This document shows, in pieces, positions 1 to 9,800 of a stretch of DNA of 64,000 nt. The notes below the pieces were generated by a model. It was not told the origin of the DNA and ran no database searches. It was given only the letters and a program-made list of their open reading frames with translations. This DNA is from Pseudomonas sp. BP8 (lineage in GTDB: Bacteria; Pseudomonadota; Gammaproteobacteria; Pseudomonadales; Pseudomonadaceae). The position numbers and the translations under genes were made by a program. Location: NCBI RefSeq assembly GCF_017875955.1, contig NZ_JAGINK010000001.1, positions 997,001 through 1,061,000 of the forward strand, in the 5' to 3' direction. Within the stretch, counting starts at the first letter, position 1; every line of letters starts with the position of its first letter.

Positions 1-13
1 TGGGTAGGCTCAT
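1..13 (-). CDS. pyrR: PyrR, first codons only (cut by window edge)
   Basis: Only the start codon and the next three codons (M-S-L-P) lie inside the window, reading leftward. They sit 52 bp after the ruvX stop on the same strand. In Pseudomonas the gene after algH-ruvX is pyrR, the uracil phosphoribosyltransferase-like regulator that precedes pyrB, and its product starts with MSLP. The call rests on this N-terminus plus gene order, so it is an inference. Confidence 0.6.
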
Positions 14-65
14 TGCGTGCTCCTCGGGGCGCCGGGTTGGCCCGGCGGTAAAGCGAATGATGAAA

Positions 66-497
66 TTAGTGCCCGGTGTTGGCCTCCAGCCAGCCCTGCA
101 GGAGTAACGCTGCAGCGATGGCATCGACCGGGTTGTCGCGATAGGTGCCGCGCTGGCCGCCACGGGCCATGCGTTCGCCCTTGGCTTCGAAGGTGGTCAG
201 GCGTTCGTCGTGGGTGTGCACGGGCAGGTTGTAGCGGCCGTGCAGGCGGTTGGCGAATTTTTGCGCACGGGCGCTCATCTCGCTGGGCGTGCCGTCCATG
301 TTCAGCGGCAGGCCGACGACGATGGCGTCGGGCTTCCACTCCTTGATCAGCTTTTCCACCTGGGCCCAGTCGGGGATGCCGTCCTGGGCCTTGAGGGTGC
401 ACAGCTCGCGGGCCTGGCCAGTGATGACCTGACCGACTGCGACGCCGATCTGTTTGGTGCCGTAATCAAAGCCCAGCAGCAGGCGAATTTCGCTCAT
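66..497 (-). CDS. ruvX: RuvX/YqgF Holliday-junction resolvase-like protein
   Basis: This 143-aa protein has the RNase H-fold signature of the YqgF family: LLLGFDYGTKQIGVAVG near the N-terminus carries the first catalytic Asp, IVVGLPLNMDGT follows in the middle, and DERLTT supplies a further acidic residue. The length is typical (about 140 aa). Family members act in pre-16S rRNA 5'-end maturation and have been proposed as Holliday junction resolvases. The ATG touches the last base of the algH stop codon, so the two genes are translationally coupled in an algH-ruvX-pyrR transcription unit. Confidence 0.93.
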   Translation of the reverse strand: MSEIRLLLGFDYGTKQIGVAVGQVITGQARELCTLKAQDGIPDWAQVEKLIKEWKPDAIVVGLPLNMDGTPSEMSARAQKFANRLHGRYNLPVHTHDERLTTFEAKGERMARGGQRGTYRDNPVDAIAAALLLQGWLEANTGH

Positions 498-1066
498 CAG
501 GCGTGCCCTGCCTGGCTGGTCAGCAGGCTGAGGTTGATCCCCAGCAGCGCAGCGGCGGCTTCGAGGCGTTGCTCGCTGGCCAGGCCAAAGATGATCTCAG
601 GGTCGAACGGGCAGTTGAGCCAGGCGTTGTCGGCCAGCTCGGCTTCCAGCTGGCCGGCTTCCCAGCCGGCGTAGCCGAGGGTGATCAGGCTCTTGGCCGG
701 GCCGACCCCTTCGGCAATGGCGAACAGCACATCCTGCGAGGTCGACAGCGACAGGCCTTCGAGCTCGACCGTGGCCTGGTAGCTGCATTCGCTGCTGTGC
801 AGGACGAAGCCGCGGTCGGTCTGCACCGGGCCGCCGAGGTAGATCGGCACGTGCACGGTGCTCATCGGCGGCTCTTCGTCCGGGCGCAACTGCTCGAGGA
901 TATCCGCCAGGTTGAGTTCCTGCGGCCGGTTTACCACCAGCCCCATGGCGCCATTGGCGTTGTGCTCAACGATATAGGTCAGGGTCTGGGCAAAGTTCGG
1001 ATCGGCCATGTGCGGCATGGCGATCAGGAACTGATGCTTGAGGTAACTCGGGGTGAGGGTTTTCAT
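497..1066 (-). CDS. algH: AlgH/YqgE family protein (UPF0301/DUF179)
   Basis: The start was set at the ATG giving MKTLTPSYLKHQFLIAMPHM, which makes a 189-aa protein of the family's usual length. The longer open frame upstream runs through a REP palindrome and is not coding. Recognisable family features are FLIAMPHMADPNFAQTLTYI, NGAMGLVVNRP and the YAGWEAGQLEAEL segment. AlgH was first linked to alginate regulation in P. aeruginosa, but the biochemical role of the family is unsettled. It is followed with a one-base overlap by ruvX, a widely conserved arrangement. Confidence 0.93.
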   Translation of the reverse strand: MKTLTPSYLKHQFLIAMPHMADPNFAQTLTYIVEHNANGAMGLVVNRPQELNLADILEQLRPDEEPPMSTVHVPIYLGGPVQTDRGFVLHSSECSYQATVELEGLSLSTSQDVLFAIAEGVGPAKSLITLGYAGWEAGQLEAELADNAWLNCPFDPEIIFGLASEQRLEAAAALLGINLSLLTSQAGHA

Positions 1067-1174
1067 GGGGGATAGTGTGGCGCCAGGTGGCTCCGGCTTC
1101 AAGCTGCAAGCTGCGAGAAAAAGGCTGCAGCCGTGTACTGCGCGTTCGGCGCCAGCGTTTGCAGTGTCAGGCCC

Positions 1175-1253
1175 GGCCTCTTCGCGGGGCAAGCCCGCTC
1201 CTACAGGGTCGGTGGTGATCACTGCAGGAGCGGGCTTGCCCCGCGAAGAGGCC
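1175..1253. repeat. REP palindrome pair, family A
   Basis: Two inverted copies of a GC-rich unit (GGCCTCTTCGCGGGGCAAGC and its reverse complement) face each other across a short loop between tonB and algH. The same unit recurs near 13.4, 14.5, 19.7, 42.9, 48.5, 53.0 and 59.5 kb. It can form a large hairpin downstream of tonB. Confidence 0.9.
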
Positions 1254-1278
1254 GGATCTGACACAGCGCGCCCGAGGC

Positions 1279-2178
1279 TTAGTTACTCGACAGACGATCG
1301 CCACGGGCAAAGCGCCAGGTGCGGATGATCTCCAGCCGGTCGAATTCGGCCATGTCGCCGGTAAACGGTGCAAACGGCGCCGCCAGGCGGACGATGCGTT
1401 GCGCGGCCTGGTCCAGCAGTGGCTGGCCAGACGACTCCAGCACCAGCACCTCGTACAGCGAGCCGTCGCGATTGATCGACACCATCATCCGCAGGTTGCC
1501 GTAGATCTGTTGGCGGCGGGCTTCATCGGGGTAGTTGAGGTTACCCACCCGCTCGACCTTCTTGCGCCATTCCTCTTTGTACCAGGCACCCTTGTCGCGC
1601 ATGGTCGAGGCGGCATTGAGGCGGTGAATCTTCGGCCGCTTGGCGTACAACTGCTGCTCGTTTGACAGCTCTGCTTCGAGGCTGGCGATCTGGCTGGTCA
1701 ATTGTGAGCTGTCGAAATCCGGGGTCGGCGCAGCAGGCTTGGGCTGGGCCTTGGTTTCCTTGGGCTTGGGCTCGACCTTGTGCACTTTGCTGGCCTGGGT
1801 GGCCACAGCGGATTTCTGCGGCGCAGGCGGGGTCTCGACCCTGGCCGCGGGCGGCGGCGTGACCTTGTTGATCTTGCTGTCCTGGAACGGCGCAAGCTCG
1901 GTGGTCTTGGGCACCGCCTTCTTGTCCAGGGTGCCGCTGCCCTGTTGGTTGTCCTGAGCCTGGAAATCGGCCTTTTCGGGCGCTTTCTCGCTCTTGAAGG
2001 TGGCCAGGGTGATGTCCATGGTGTGGCGAATGTCGCTGGGCTTGACCACGCTGAAGCCGACCCCGAGGATCAGCGCCAGGTGCACCAGGGCAGCCAGAAA
2101 CAGGGTAAAGCCGAGCCTGTCCACCGGGCGGACGCGGGGTGGCAACAGGTCAGAAGGGATGTCAGCGGGCAGCGTCAT
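1279..2178 (-). CDS. TonB-family energy transducer (TonB3-like)
   Basis: This 299-aa protein has the TonB layout: a short cytoplasmic N-terminus, one membrane segment (about residues 23-45, LGFTLFLAALVHLALILGVG), a long Pro/Lys/Ala-rich periplasmic linker (about 70-155), a short helical stretch, and a C-terminal TonB fold with YPDEARRQQIYGNLRMMVSI (about 215-290). It sits between gshB and algH beside the pil/chp genes. That is the position of P. aeruginosa tonB3, which is needed for twitching, so a role linked to pili is plausible but inferred. It lies 91 bp downstream of gshB and is probably co-transcribed with it. Confidence 0.85.
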   Translation of the reverse strand: MTLPADIPSDLLPPRVRPVDRLGFTLFLAALVHLALILGVGFSVVKPSDIRHTMDITLATFKSEKAPEKADFQAQDNQQGSGTLDKKAVPKTTELAPFQDSKINKVTPPPAARVETPPAPQKSAVATQASKVHKVEPKPKETKAQPKPAAPTPDFDSSQLTSQIASLEAELSNEQQLYAKRPKIHRLNAASTMRDKGAWYKEEWRKKVERVGNLNYPDEARRQQIYGNLRMMVSINRDGSLYEVLVLESSGQPLLDQAAQRIVRLAAPFAPFTGDMAEFDRLEIIRTWRFARGDRLSSN

Positions 2179-2269
2179 CAGGTATCCAGCAACCGCGGAG
2201 CAGGGCAGCGGGTCAGGTGAAAAAGACCCGCATCATACCGCACTCCGCGATCTCACTCCGCGTCGGCGG

Positions 2270-3223
2270 TCAGCGAGCTTTCAGCTTGCGATCAATGGCG
2301 TCCATCAGTTGTGCGCCAATCTGGGTGCCGAAGGCGTTGTCGATCTCGCGGATGCAGGTCGGGCTGGTCACGTTGATTTCGGTCAGGTGCTCGCCAATCA
2401 CGTCCAGGCCGACGAACAGCAGGCCTTTCTCACGCAAGGTCGGGCCGACCTGGGCAGCGATCCAGCGGTCACGCTCGGTCAGTGGCCGCGCCTCGCCACG
2501 GCCACCGGCCGCGAGGTTGCCTCGGGTCTCGCCGCTGGCGGGAATACGCGCCAGGCAGTAGGGCACCGGCTCGCCGTCGATCATCAGGATGCGCTTGTCG
2601 CCGTCCTTGATCGCCGGCAGGTAGGCCTGCGCCATGATTTGCTGGGTGCCCAGCGCCGTCAGGGTCTCGAGGATCACCGACAGGTTGGGGTCGCCGACCC
2701 GGTGGCGGAAGATCGAGGTACCGCCCATGCCGTCCAGCGGCTTGAGGATTACATCGCCATGCTCGGCGGCGAAGGCGCGGATGATGTCCGGGCGGCGGCT
2801 GACCAGAGTCGGCGGGGTGCACTGCGGGAACAACGTGGCAAACAGCTTTTCGTTGCAGTCGCGCAGGCTCTGCGGGCGGTTGACCACCAGCACGCCAGCG
2901 GCTTCGGCCTGCTCCAGCAGGTAAGTGCTGTAGACGAACTCCATGTCGAACGGCGGATCCTTGCGCATCAGGATCACGTCGAGGTCGCTCAGCGGCGCGT
3001 CGACTTCGGCTTCGAGCTCGAACCAGTGCGCCGGGTCGGCGAACACTTTCAGCGGGCGCAGCTTGGCCCGCGCCACGCCAGCGCTCTGGTACAGGTCCTG
3101 CTGCTCCATGTAGAACAGCGTCCAGCCGCGTTCCTGGGCTGCCAGCAACATGGCCAGCGAGCTGTCCTTCTTGTAGGAGATGGACGCGATGGGGTCCATG
3201 ACAATCCCGAGGCGAACGCTCAT
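2270..3223 (-). CDS. gshB: Glutathione synthetase
   Basis: GshB joins gamma-glutamylcysteine and glycine using ATP in the second step of glutathione synthesis. The start at MSVRLGIVMDPIASISYKKD gives 317 aa, the usual length. Visible landmarks are the N-terminal DPI..I..KKDSS segment, RKDPPFD, the ATP-grasp loop DVILKPLDGMGGTSIFR, and the C-terminal DVIGEHLTEINVTSPTCIRE with metal-binding Glu and Asn. In-frame sequence upstream of this ATG does not resemble the family and was excluded. The gene heads the gshB-tonB-algH-ruvX minus-strand group and is divergent from pilG. Confidence 0.96.
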   Translation of the reverse strand: MSVRLGIVMDPIASISYKKDSSLAMLLAAQERGWTLFYMEQQDLYQSAGVARAKLRPLKVFADPAHWFELEAEVDAPLSDLDVILMRKDPPFDMEFVYSTYLLEQAEAAGVLVVNRPQSLRDCNEKLFATLFPQCTPPTLVSRRPDIIRAFAAEHGDVILKPLDGMGGTSIFRHRVGDPNLSVILETLTALGTQQIMAQAYLPAIKDGDKRILMIDGEPVPYCLARIPASGETRGNLAAGGRGEARPLTERDRWIAAQVGPTLREKGLLFVGLDVIGEHLTEINVTSPTCIREIDNAFGTQIGAQLMDAIDRKLKAR

Positions 3224-3415
3224 GGGTGGGTCCTCTTGGCGGCGCTTGGCCGCGATGGCGAAAAAGAAAAGTGGCTCAGGGTGGCGCCGCACGCGTGGAT
3301 GGTCAAGGGGTGCGGCAGATGGAATGCCTATCAGGAGTGTGCTAAAAATGCCTGCATAGGCCTTCGGGCGATTTGATCGTGGGGCAAGCCTGCGATAAGC
3401 GGACGCAACGCACTT

Positions 3416-3817
3416 ATGGAACAACCCCTGAAGGTGATGGTGATCGACGATTCCCGCACGATCCGCCGCACCGCCCAGTTGCTGCTGACCGAAGCGGGCT
3501 GCGAGGTGATCACCGCCAGCGACGGTTTCGACGCGCTGGCCAAGATCGTCGACCATATGCCGCGGATCATCTTCGTCGATGTGCTGATGCCGCGCCTGGA
3601 CGGCTACCAGACCTGCGCAGTGATCAAGCACAACAGCGCCTTCAAGGACATCCCGGTGATCTTGCTGTCATCGCGCGACGGCCTGTTCGACAAGGCCCGC
3701 GGCCGGGTGGTCGGCTCCGACCAGTTCCTTACCAAACCGTTCAGCAAGGACGAACTGCTCGACGCGATCAGGGCCCACCTGCCTGAATTCGCCGCGCAGG
3801 AACAACACGCACCCTGA
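3416..3817 (+). CDS. pilG: Twitching motility response regulator PilG
   Basis: This 133-aa single-domain CheY-like receiver has the acidic pair in VMVIDDSRTIRR, the phospho-acceptor Asp at about residue 55 in FVDVLMPRLDG, and the signalling Lys in FLTKPFSKDEL. There is no output domain. In P. aeruginosa PilG is phosphorylated by ChpA and promotes pilus extension. It is the first gene of the plus-strand pilG-pilH-pilI-pilJ-chpA-chpC operon. No strong Shine-Dalgarno sequence is visible before this ATG, so the start rests on protein similarity. The 192-bp gap to gshB must hold both divergent promoters, but none could be assigned. Confidence 0.95.
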   Translation: MEQPLKVMVIDDSRTIRRTAQLLLTEAGCEVITASDGFDALAKIVDHMPRIIFVDVLMPRLDGYQTCAVIKHNSAFKDIPVILLSSRDGLFDKARGRVVGSDQFLTKPFSKDELLDAIRAHLPEFAAQEQHAP

Positions 3818-3863
3818 CCCCGCCCGCCATGGCGGCGTCACTTTTCCTTCATGGGGAAACAGC

Positions 3864-4229
3864 ATGGCCCGAGTTCTGATTGTCGACGACTCGCCGACAG
3901 AGTTGCACAAACTGACCGCAATACTGCTAAAGCATGGCCATGAGGTGCTCAAGGCCGACAACGGTGCCAATGGCGTGGCCTTGGCCCGCCAGGAAAAGCC
4001 CGACGTGGTCCTGATGGACATCGTCATGCCTGTCCTCAACGGTTTTCAGGCGACCCGTCAGTTGTCCAAGGACCCGGTCACCAGCGGTATTCCGGTGCTC
4101 ATTATCACCGCCAAGGATCAGGAAACCGATCGCGTCTGGGCGACCCGCCAGGGCGCGCGCGACTTCTTGATCAAGCCCGTCGAAGAAGACGCCCTGATCG
4201 CCAAGCTCAAAGAAGTGCTCGGGGCTTGA
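3864..4229 (+). CDS. pilH: Twitching motility response regulator PilH
   Basis: This second stand-alone receiver (121 aa) starts MARVLIVDDSPTELHKL, with the phospho-acceptor Asp at about residue 52 (VVLMDIVMPVLNG) and the conserved Lys in DFLIKPVEE. It is shorter than PilG at the C-terminus. PilH is the partner regulator thought to dampen ChpA-PilG signalling. It lies 46 bp after pilG, and its stop codon overlaps the start of pilI. Confidence 0.95.
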   Translation: MARVLIVDDSPTELHKLTAILLKHGHEVLKADNGANGVALARQEKPDVVLMDIVMPVLNGFQATRQLSKDPVTSGIPVLIITAKDQETDRVWATRQGARDFLIKPVEEDALIAKLKEVLGA

Positions 4230-4780
4230 CCACCCGCCCCCAGGGCGCGTCGTTGACCGCCTTCGAGCTGCTGCTGGATATCGATCGACGCTGCCGCCTG
4301 CTGATAGCCGATCAACCGTTGCAGGACACCCGCCTGCAACAGTGGAGCGGGATTGGCTTTCGCGTGGCCCGGCAATGGTTCGTGGCGCCCATGGTGGAAG
4401 TCGCCGAAGTGCTGCGTGAGCCGCGCAGCAGCCGCGTACCCGGGGTGCAACCGTGGGTGCGCGGGATGGCCAATCTGCGTGGCCGGCTGCTGCCGGTGAT
4501 GGACCTGGGCAGCTTCTTCGGCCTGGGTCCTGGCGCACCCGGCAAACAACGGCGGGTACTGGTTCTGGATCACGAAGACCTGTTCGCCGGATTGCTGGTG
4601 GACGAGGTACTCGGCCTGCAGCACTTCAACCTGAGCAGCCTCGACCTGTCGCCGCCACAACCGTTGCTGGCGGCCGCCGCGCCCTTCGTCCAGGGGCATT
4701 TCCCACGTGAACACAACTGGGCGATCTTCAGTCCGTTTGCCCTGGCCCAGGCGCCAGGTTTTCTCGATGTAGCGTTGTAG
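4226..4780 (+). CDS. pilI: CheW-like coupling protein PilI (TTG start)
   Basis: This 184-aa CheW-domain adaptor (about residues 45-170) contains [33 protein letters not shown] and [20 protein letters not shown], all typical of CheW/PilI. PilI couples the PilJ receptor to the ChpA kinase. The start is a TTG whose last two bases belong to the TGA stop of pilH, so translation is likely coupled. The next ATG lies far inside the CheW fold, which supports the TTG. The gene stops 10 bp before pilJ. Confidence 0.9.
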   Translation: MTTRPQGASLTAFELLLDIDRRCRLLIADQPLQDTRLQQWSGIGFRVARQWFVAPMVEVAEVLREPRSSRVPGVQPWVRGMANLRGRLLPVMDLGSFFGLGPGAPGKQRRVLVLDHEDLFAGLLVDEVLGLQHFNLSSLDLSPPQPLLAAAAPFVQGHFPREHNWAIFSPFALAQAPGFLDVAL

Positions 4781-4790
4781 AGGATCGACC

Positions 4791-6851
4791 GTGAACAAGC
4801 CCGCCAGCCCCGTCACTCCACCTGCCGTGACCCCGCGCGTACGCAGCAGCGCGCAGATTACCGTGCTGTTCATGGTGCTGATCCTGTCGATCATCCTGCT
4901 GTTCGCCAATTTTGCCTACCTCAACACCCAGTCCAACTACGACAAGCAGTACATCGGCCACGCCGGCGAGTTGCGGGTGTTGTCCCAGCGCATCGCCAAG
5001 AACGCCACCGAGGCCGCCGCCGGCAAGGCCCTGGCGTTCAGGTTGCTGTCCGATGCGCGCAACGACTTCGAGCGGCGCTGGAGTTACCTGCGCGAGGGTG
5101 ACAAGGCCACCGCGCTGCCCGCAGCGCCGGCCAAGGTGCGCGATGAAATGGAAGCGGTACGCCAGGATTGGGAAAACCTGCGCAAGAACACCGACACGAT
5201 CCTTGCCAGCGAGCAGACCGTGCTGTCGTTGCACCAGGTGGCGGCGACCCTTGCCGAGACCGTGCCGCAACTGCAGGTCGAGTACGAGAAAGTCGTCGAG
5301 ATCCTGCTGCAGAGCGGTGCCCCCGCCAGCCAGGTGGCCGTGGCCCAGCGTCAGCTGTTGCTGGCCGAGCGCATTCTGGGTTCGGTCAACACCGTGCTGG
5401 CCGGCGACGACACCTCGGTGCAGGCCGCCGATGCCTTTGGCCGCGATGCCAGCCGTTTCGGCCAGGTGCTCGAAGGCATGCTTGGCGGCAACCCGGCGAT
5501 TCAGGTGACCCGGGTCGCGGACGCCGATGCGCGCGCACGCCTGGCGGAAATCGCCGAACTGTTCCAGTTTGTCGCCGGCAGTGTCGATGAAATCCTCGAG
5601 ACCTCGCCTGAACTGTTCCGCGTGCGCGAGGCTGCCGGCAACATTTTCAGCCTGTCGCAGACCTTGCTCGACGAAGCCTCGCACCTGGCCAACGGCTTCG
5701 AGAACCTGGCCAACGGGCGCACCCTGGATACCGTCGGTGGCTACGTGCTGGGCCTGTTGGCGCTGGCCTCGATCATCCTCATCGGCTCGGTGATGGTCCG
5801 TGCGACCAACCGCCAGTTGCGCGAAACTGCCAAGAAGAACGAGCGCAACCAGCAGGCGATCATGCGCCTGCTGGACGAGATCGAAGAGCTCGCCGACGGC
5901 GACCTGACCGTGATCGTGTCGGTTACCGAGGACTTCACCGGGGCGATTGCCGACTCGATCAACTACTCGGTCGACCAGTTGCGCGACCTGGTCACCACGA
6001 TCAACCACAGTGCGCTGCAGGTCGCCGCGGCCGTGCAGGACACGCAGAACACCGCCCGCCAGCTGGCCAAGGCCTCCGAGCATCAGGTCGAGCAGATCAG
6101 CGAGGCGTCGCTGGCCGTGGGTGACATGGTCGAGTCGATTGATCGGGTCTCGGCCCATGCCTACGAGTCGGCCAAGGTCGCCGAGCGGTCGGTGGCCATC
6201 GCCAACAAGGGCAACGAGGTGGTGCACAACACCATCCACGGCATGGACAACATCCGCGAGCAGATCCAGGACACCGCCAAGCGGATCAAGCGCCTGGGCG
6301 AGTCTTCCCAGGAAATTGGCGATATCGTCAGCCTGATCGACGACATTGCCGAACAGACCAACATTCTTGCCCTTAATGCTGCGATCCAGGCCTCGTTGGC
6401 CGGTGAGGCCGGGCGCGGCTTCGCTGTGGTTGCCGATGAAGTACAGCGCCTGGCCGAGCGCTCGTCGTCGGCCACGCGCCAGATCGAGGCGCTGGTGCGC
6501 ACTATCCAGACCGATACCAACGAGGCGGTGATCTCCATGGAACAGACCACCGCTGAAGTGGTGCGCGGAGCGCGCCTGGCCCAGGATGCCGGGGTTGCCC
6601 TGGCCGAGATCGAGGGTGTTTCGCAGACCCTGGCCGATCTTATCCACAGTATTTCCGACGCGGCGCAGCTGCAGACGTCTTCGGCCGGGCAAATTTCGCA
6701 CACCATGGCGGTGATCCAGCAGATCACCGCGCAGACCTCGGCTGGCTCAGGTGCCACCGCCGACAGCATCCGCCACCTGGCACGCATGGCCAGCGAGATG
6801 CGTCGCTCGGTCTCCGGTTTCACCTTGCCGGCACCCGCCGAGCCGCGTTGA
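4791..6851 (+). CDS. pilJ: Type IV pilus methyl-accepting receptor PilJ
   Basis: This 686-aa membrane receptor has a GTG start, a first membrane helix at about residues 23-45, a periplasmic region holding two PilJ-type helical modules (each with a [10 protein letters not shown] or [14 protein letters not shown] segment), a second helix at about 317-337, a HAMP-like region, and a C-terminal MCP signalling domain. The MCP hairpin tip reads [20 protein letters not shown] followed by [21 protein letters not shown]. PilJ senses retracted pilin and feeds ChpA. No CheR/CheB pair (pilK, chpB) follows it here. Confidence 0.95.
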   Translation: MNKPASPVTPPAVTPRVRSSAQITVLFMVLILSIILLFANFAYLNTQSNYDKQYIGHAGELRVLSQRIAKNATEAAAGKALAFRLLSDARNDFERRWSYLREGDKATALPAAPAKVRDEMEAVRQDWENLRKNTDTILASEQTVLSLHQVAATLAETVPQLQVEYEKVVEILLQSGAPASQVAVAQRQLLLAERILGSVNTVLAGDDTSVQAADAFGRDASRFGQVLEGMLGGNPAIQVTRVADADARARLAEIAELFQFVAGSVDEILETSPELFRVREAAGNIFSLSQTLLDEASHLANGFENLANGRTLDTVGGYVLGLLALASIILIGSVMVRATNRQLRETAKKNERNQQAIMRLLDEIEELADGDLTVIVSVTEDFTGAIADSINYSVDQLRDLVTTINHSALQVAAAVQDTQNTARQLAKASEHQVEQISEASLAVGDMVESIDRVSAHAYESAKVAERSVAIANKGNEVVHNTIHGMDNIREQIQDTAKRIKRLGESSQEIGDIVSLIDDIAEQTNILALNAAIQASLAGEAGRGFAVVADEVQRLAERSSSATRQIEALVRTIQTDTNEAVISMEQTTAEVVRGARLAQDAGVALAEIEGVSQTLADLIHSISDAAQLQTSSAGQISHTMAVIQQITAQTSAGSGATADSIRHLARMASEMRRSVSGFTLPAPAEPR

Positions 6852-6861
6852 GGAAACAGTG

Positions 6862-9800
6862 ATGGCCTCTGCAGCAGTGAGCCCCGAGCGCCACGACACG
6901 GTCGCCCTGGCCTGGACCAAGGCGCCGATCCTCGACTGCCTGGCGCAGGCCCGACAGGCCCTGGAGCGGTTTGCCGGCGATCCCGCCGACCTGGCCATGC
7001 TGGCCTTTTACGTGGATAACCTGCACCAGGTCCACGGCTGCCTGCGCATGCTCGAACTGCGCGGGGCAACGCGCCTGGCTGAAGAGCTGGAGTTGCTCGG
7101 TCGAGCCATGCTTGACGGTCAGATCACCCCGCGCGGCGACTGCCTGGGTGCGATGTTCCGTGGCCTTGAGCAATTGCCGCCGTACCTGGAGCGGTTGCGC
7201 GGGGCGCGGCACGACTTGCCCTTGGTCATGTTGCCGCTGCTCAATCGCCTGCGTGAATGCCGCGGGGTCGAAGCCTTGGCCCAAGGCAGTCTGATCGGCG
7301 AGGCCGCGCAACGCCTGGCGGGTGCCGCCGACCTGGCCGATCTCGACCTGTCGCTGGGTAACTGGCGTGAGCAGTTGCAGGCCGGCCAGGGTCGAGACGC
7401 ACTGCGCTCGGTGGTGGGGGCACTGTGCGATGACCTGATGCGGATCAAGGACTGCCTGGACCAGTTCGTGCGCGGTGAGCAGACCCGTGAACAGCTCGAT
7501 GCGTTGGTGTCGCCCCTGCGCCAGGTGGCCGATACCCTCGCGGTGTTGAATTTCCAGCAGCCGCGGCGCGTCATCATCGACCAGGTGCTGGCCCTGCAGG
7601 CCTTGGCCCAGGATCAGCAAGCGGTGGACGACGCGCTGTTGATGGACGTCGCGGGCGCCTTGCTGTACGTCGAGGCAACCCTCAACGGCATGGTCGGCCC
7701 GCTGGAAGAAAGCGGCCAGGGCAGCATGCCCGGCTCGGATCTCGCGCATATCCGCCAGTTGGTCCTGGGCGAGGCTGTCTCGGTCTTGCAACAGGCCAAG
7801 GAGCTGGTCGACGACTGCCTCGAGTCAGGTTGGCCCCGGCAGCGCCTGCAGGCCCTGCCGGGCTTGCTCCATCAAGTGCGCGGGGCGCTGGCGATGCTGA
7901 TGCTACCGGCCGCCGCTGAAGTGTTTGGCGGGGCGGCCGGCTACGTCCAGGGCTGGCTGGCGCACCTCGAGCAAGAGCCGCCCGCCGACGAGCTGACCCA
8001 CCTGGCCGACGCCCTCTGCGCCGCCGAGTGTTACCTGCAATGGCGCGTGGCCGATCCGTTGGCCGATGGCCAGCGATTCATCGAGATGGCCCAGACCAGC
8101 CTGGCTGCGCTGGGCGTAACCTGCCGGCATGGGGTGCTGGCCGACGAGGTCGAAGAGATCGATGCCGAGCTGCGCGAAGTGTTTCTCGAAGAAGCCGATG
8201 AACTGTTGCCGGACCTTGAACGGCACTGGCTGCGCTGGCGCGCCGACAATTCCCTGCGTGATGCGCTGATCGAAGTGCGCAGGGCATTGCACACGCTCAA
8301 GGGCGGGGGGCGGATGGTCCATGCGCAGGCCCTGGCCGAACTGGCGTGGAGCGCCGAGCACCTGATCAATCGGGTGCTCGAGGGGCGCTTTGGTTTGTCT
8401 GCGGAGGCGGTGGTGGCCTTGCAGCAGGTGTTCGTGCGCCTGCCGGACCTGCTTGCCGATTTTGCCGTCGGCCACTTGCCGCCGCTGAGCGATATCGAGC
8501 CGTTGTCGACCCACCTGCATGCGCTGGCCAACAATGAAGCGCCGTCGGCGCCCGAGGTCGACGGCCTCGATCCGCAGTTGCTGGAGATCTTCCGCAACGA
8601 GGCTCAGGGCCATCTGGCCAGCCTCGAGGCATTCCTGCGGGACACGGAGGGTCGCGATGCTCCGGTCAGCGACAGCTTGCAGCGTGCGTTGCACACCCTC
8701 AAGGGCAGCGCGGCGATGGCCGGGGTCATGCCGATCGCCGAGCTGGCGACCGCCCTTGATCGCCTGGCGCGTGAATACAAAGGCCATCAGTTGCCGTTGC
8801 AACAGGCCGAAATCGACTGGCTGGAAACCGCGCGTAGCCTGTTCCAGCGCGGCCTGGCGCAGCTCGACAGCGCGCCGCTGACGGTTATCCCCGGCGCCGC
8901 AGAACTGATCGAGCAGGTCGGCCAAGGGGTTGATGCTCGCCTGGCCACCTTGCAGGACGAACCCCATCCCAGCCGCCGCACACGCCGCGACCCACAGGCG
9001 ATCGCGCGTTTTCTGGCCGAGGGCATGGACAGCCTGATGGAGGCCGAGTCGTTGCTGTTGAGTTGGCAGGAGGCGCCGGGCCAGCGCAGCCAGCTCGAAG
9101 GCTTGCTGGATGCGCTGACCAGCCTAGGCCACGGCGCGCATCTGGCCGACCTGTGGCAGTTGGACGAGGTGTGCGAGGCGCTGCTCGACGTCTATTGCGC
9201 GGTGGAAGAGGGCAGCCTGGCGGCTGACCCACGCTTCTTCAGTCAGGTCCAGCAGGGCCATGATGTGCTGATCGACATGCTCGACGAGGTCGCCGCCGGG
9301 CAGGAAGTGGCAGCGCGTCCGGAGTGCCTCGATGGCCTGCGGGCGCTGCTCGACAGCGCCCTCGCGCCGGATGCGATGGGCCTGGTCGGGCAGGACGGGA
9401 TCACACTGTTACCCACTGCCGAAATTGCCCAGGAACCGACGCAGGAGCCTGAGAGCCCGGGTGACAAGGAGCTGCTGGACGTCTTCCTCGAAGAAAGCTC
9501 GGACATCGTCGAAAGCTCCGCTTCGGCGCTGGCCCGCTGGCAGGCCGATCCGCGCAGCGGCGCCGAGGTCGAGACCCTGTTGCGCGACCTGCACACGCTC
9601 AAGGGCGGTGCGCGGATGGTGCAGATCGCCGCGATTGGCGACCTCGCCCATGAGCTGGAATTTCTCTACGAACTGCTCGCCGCTGGACGCCTGCCGGCCA
9701 GCCCGGCCCTGTTCGCCTTGCTGCAGAACTGCCACGACCGTCTCGCGCACATGCTTGATGCGGTACGCCTTGGCCATCCACTGCACGCCGCCACGGCCCT

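Noticed and set aside
4728..6701. Open frame of 657 codons antisense to pilJ
   Set aside because: Compositional shadow of pilJ. Its product is Gly/His/Asp-rich with no domain, and pilJ is complete on the other strand.
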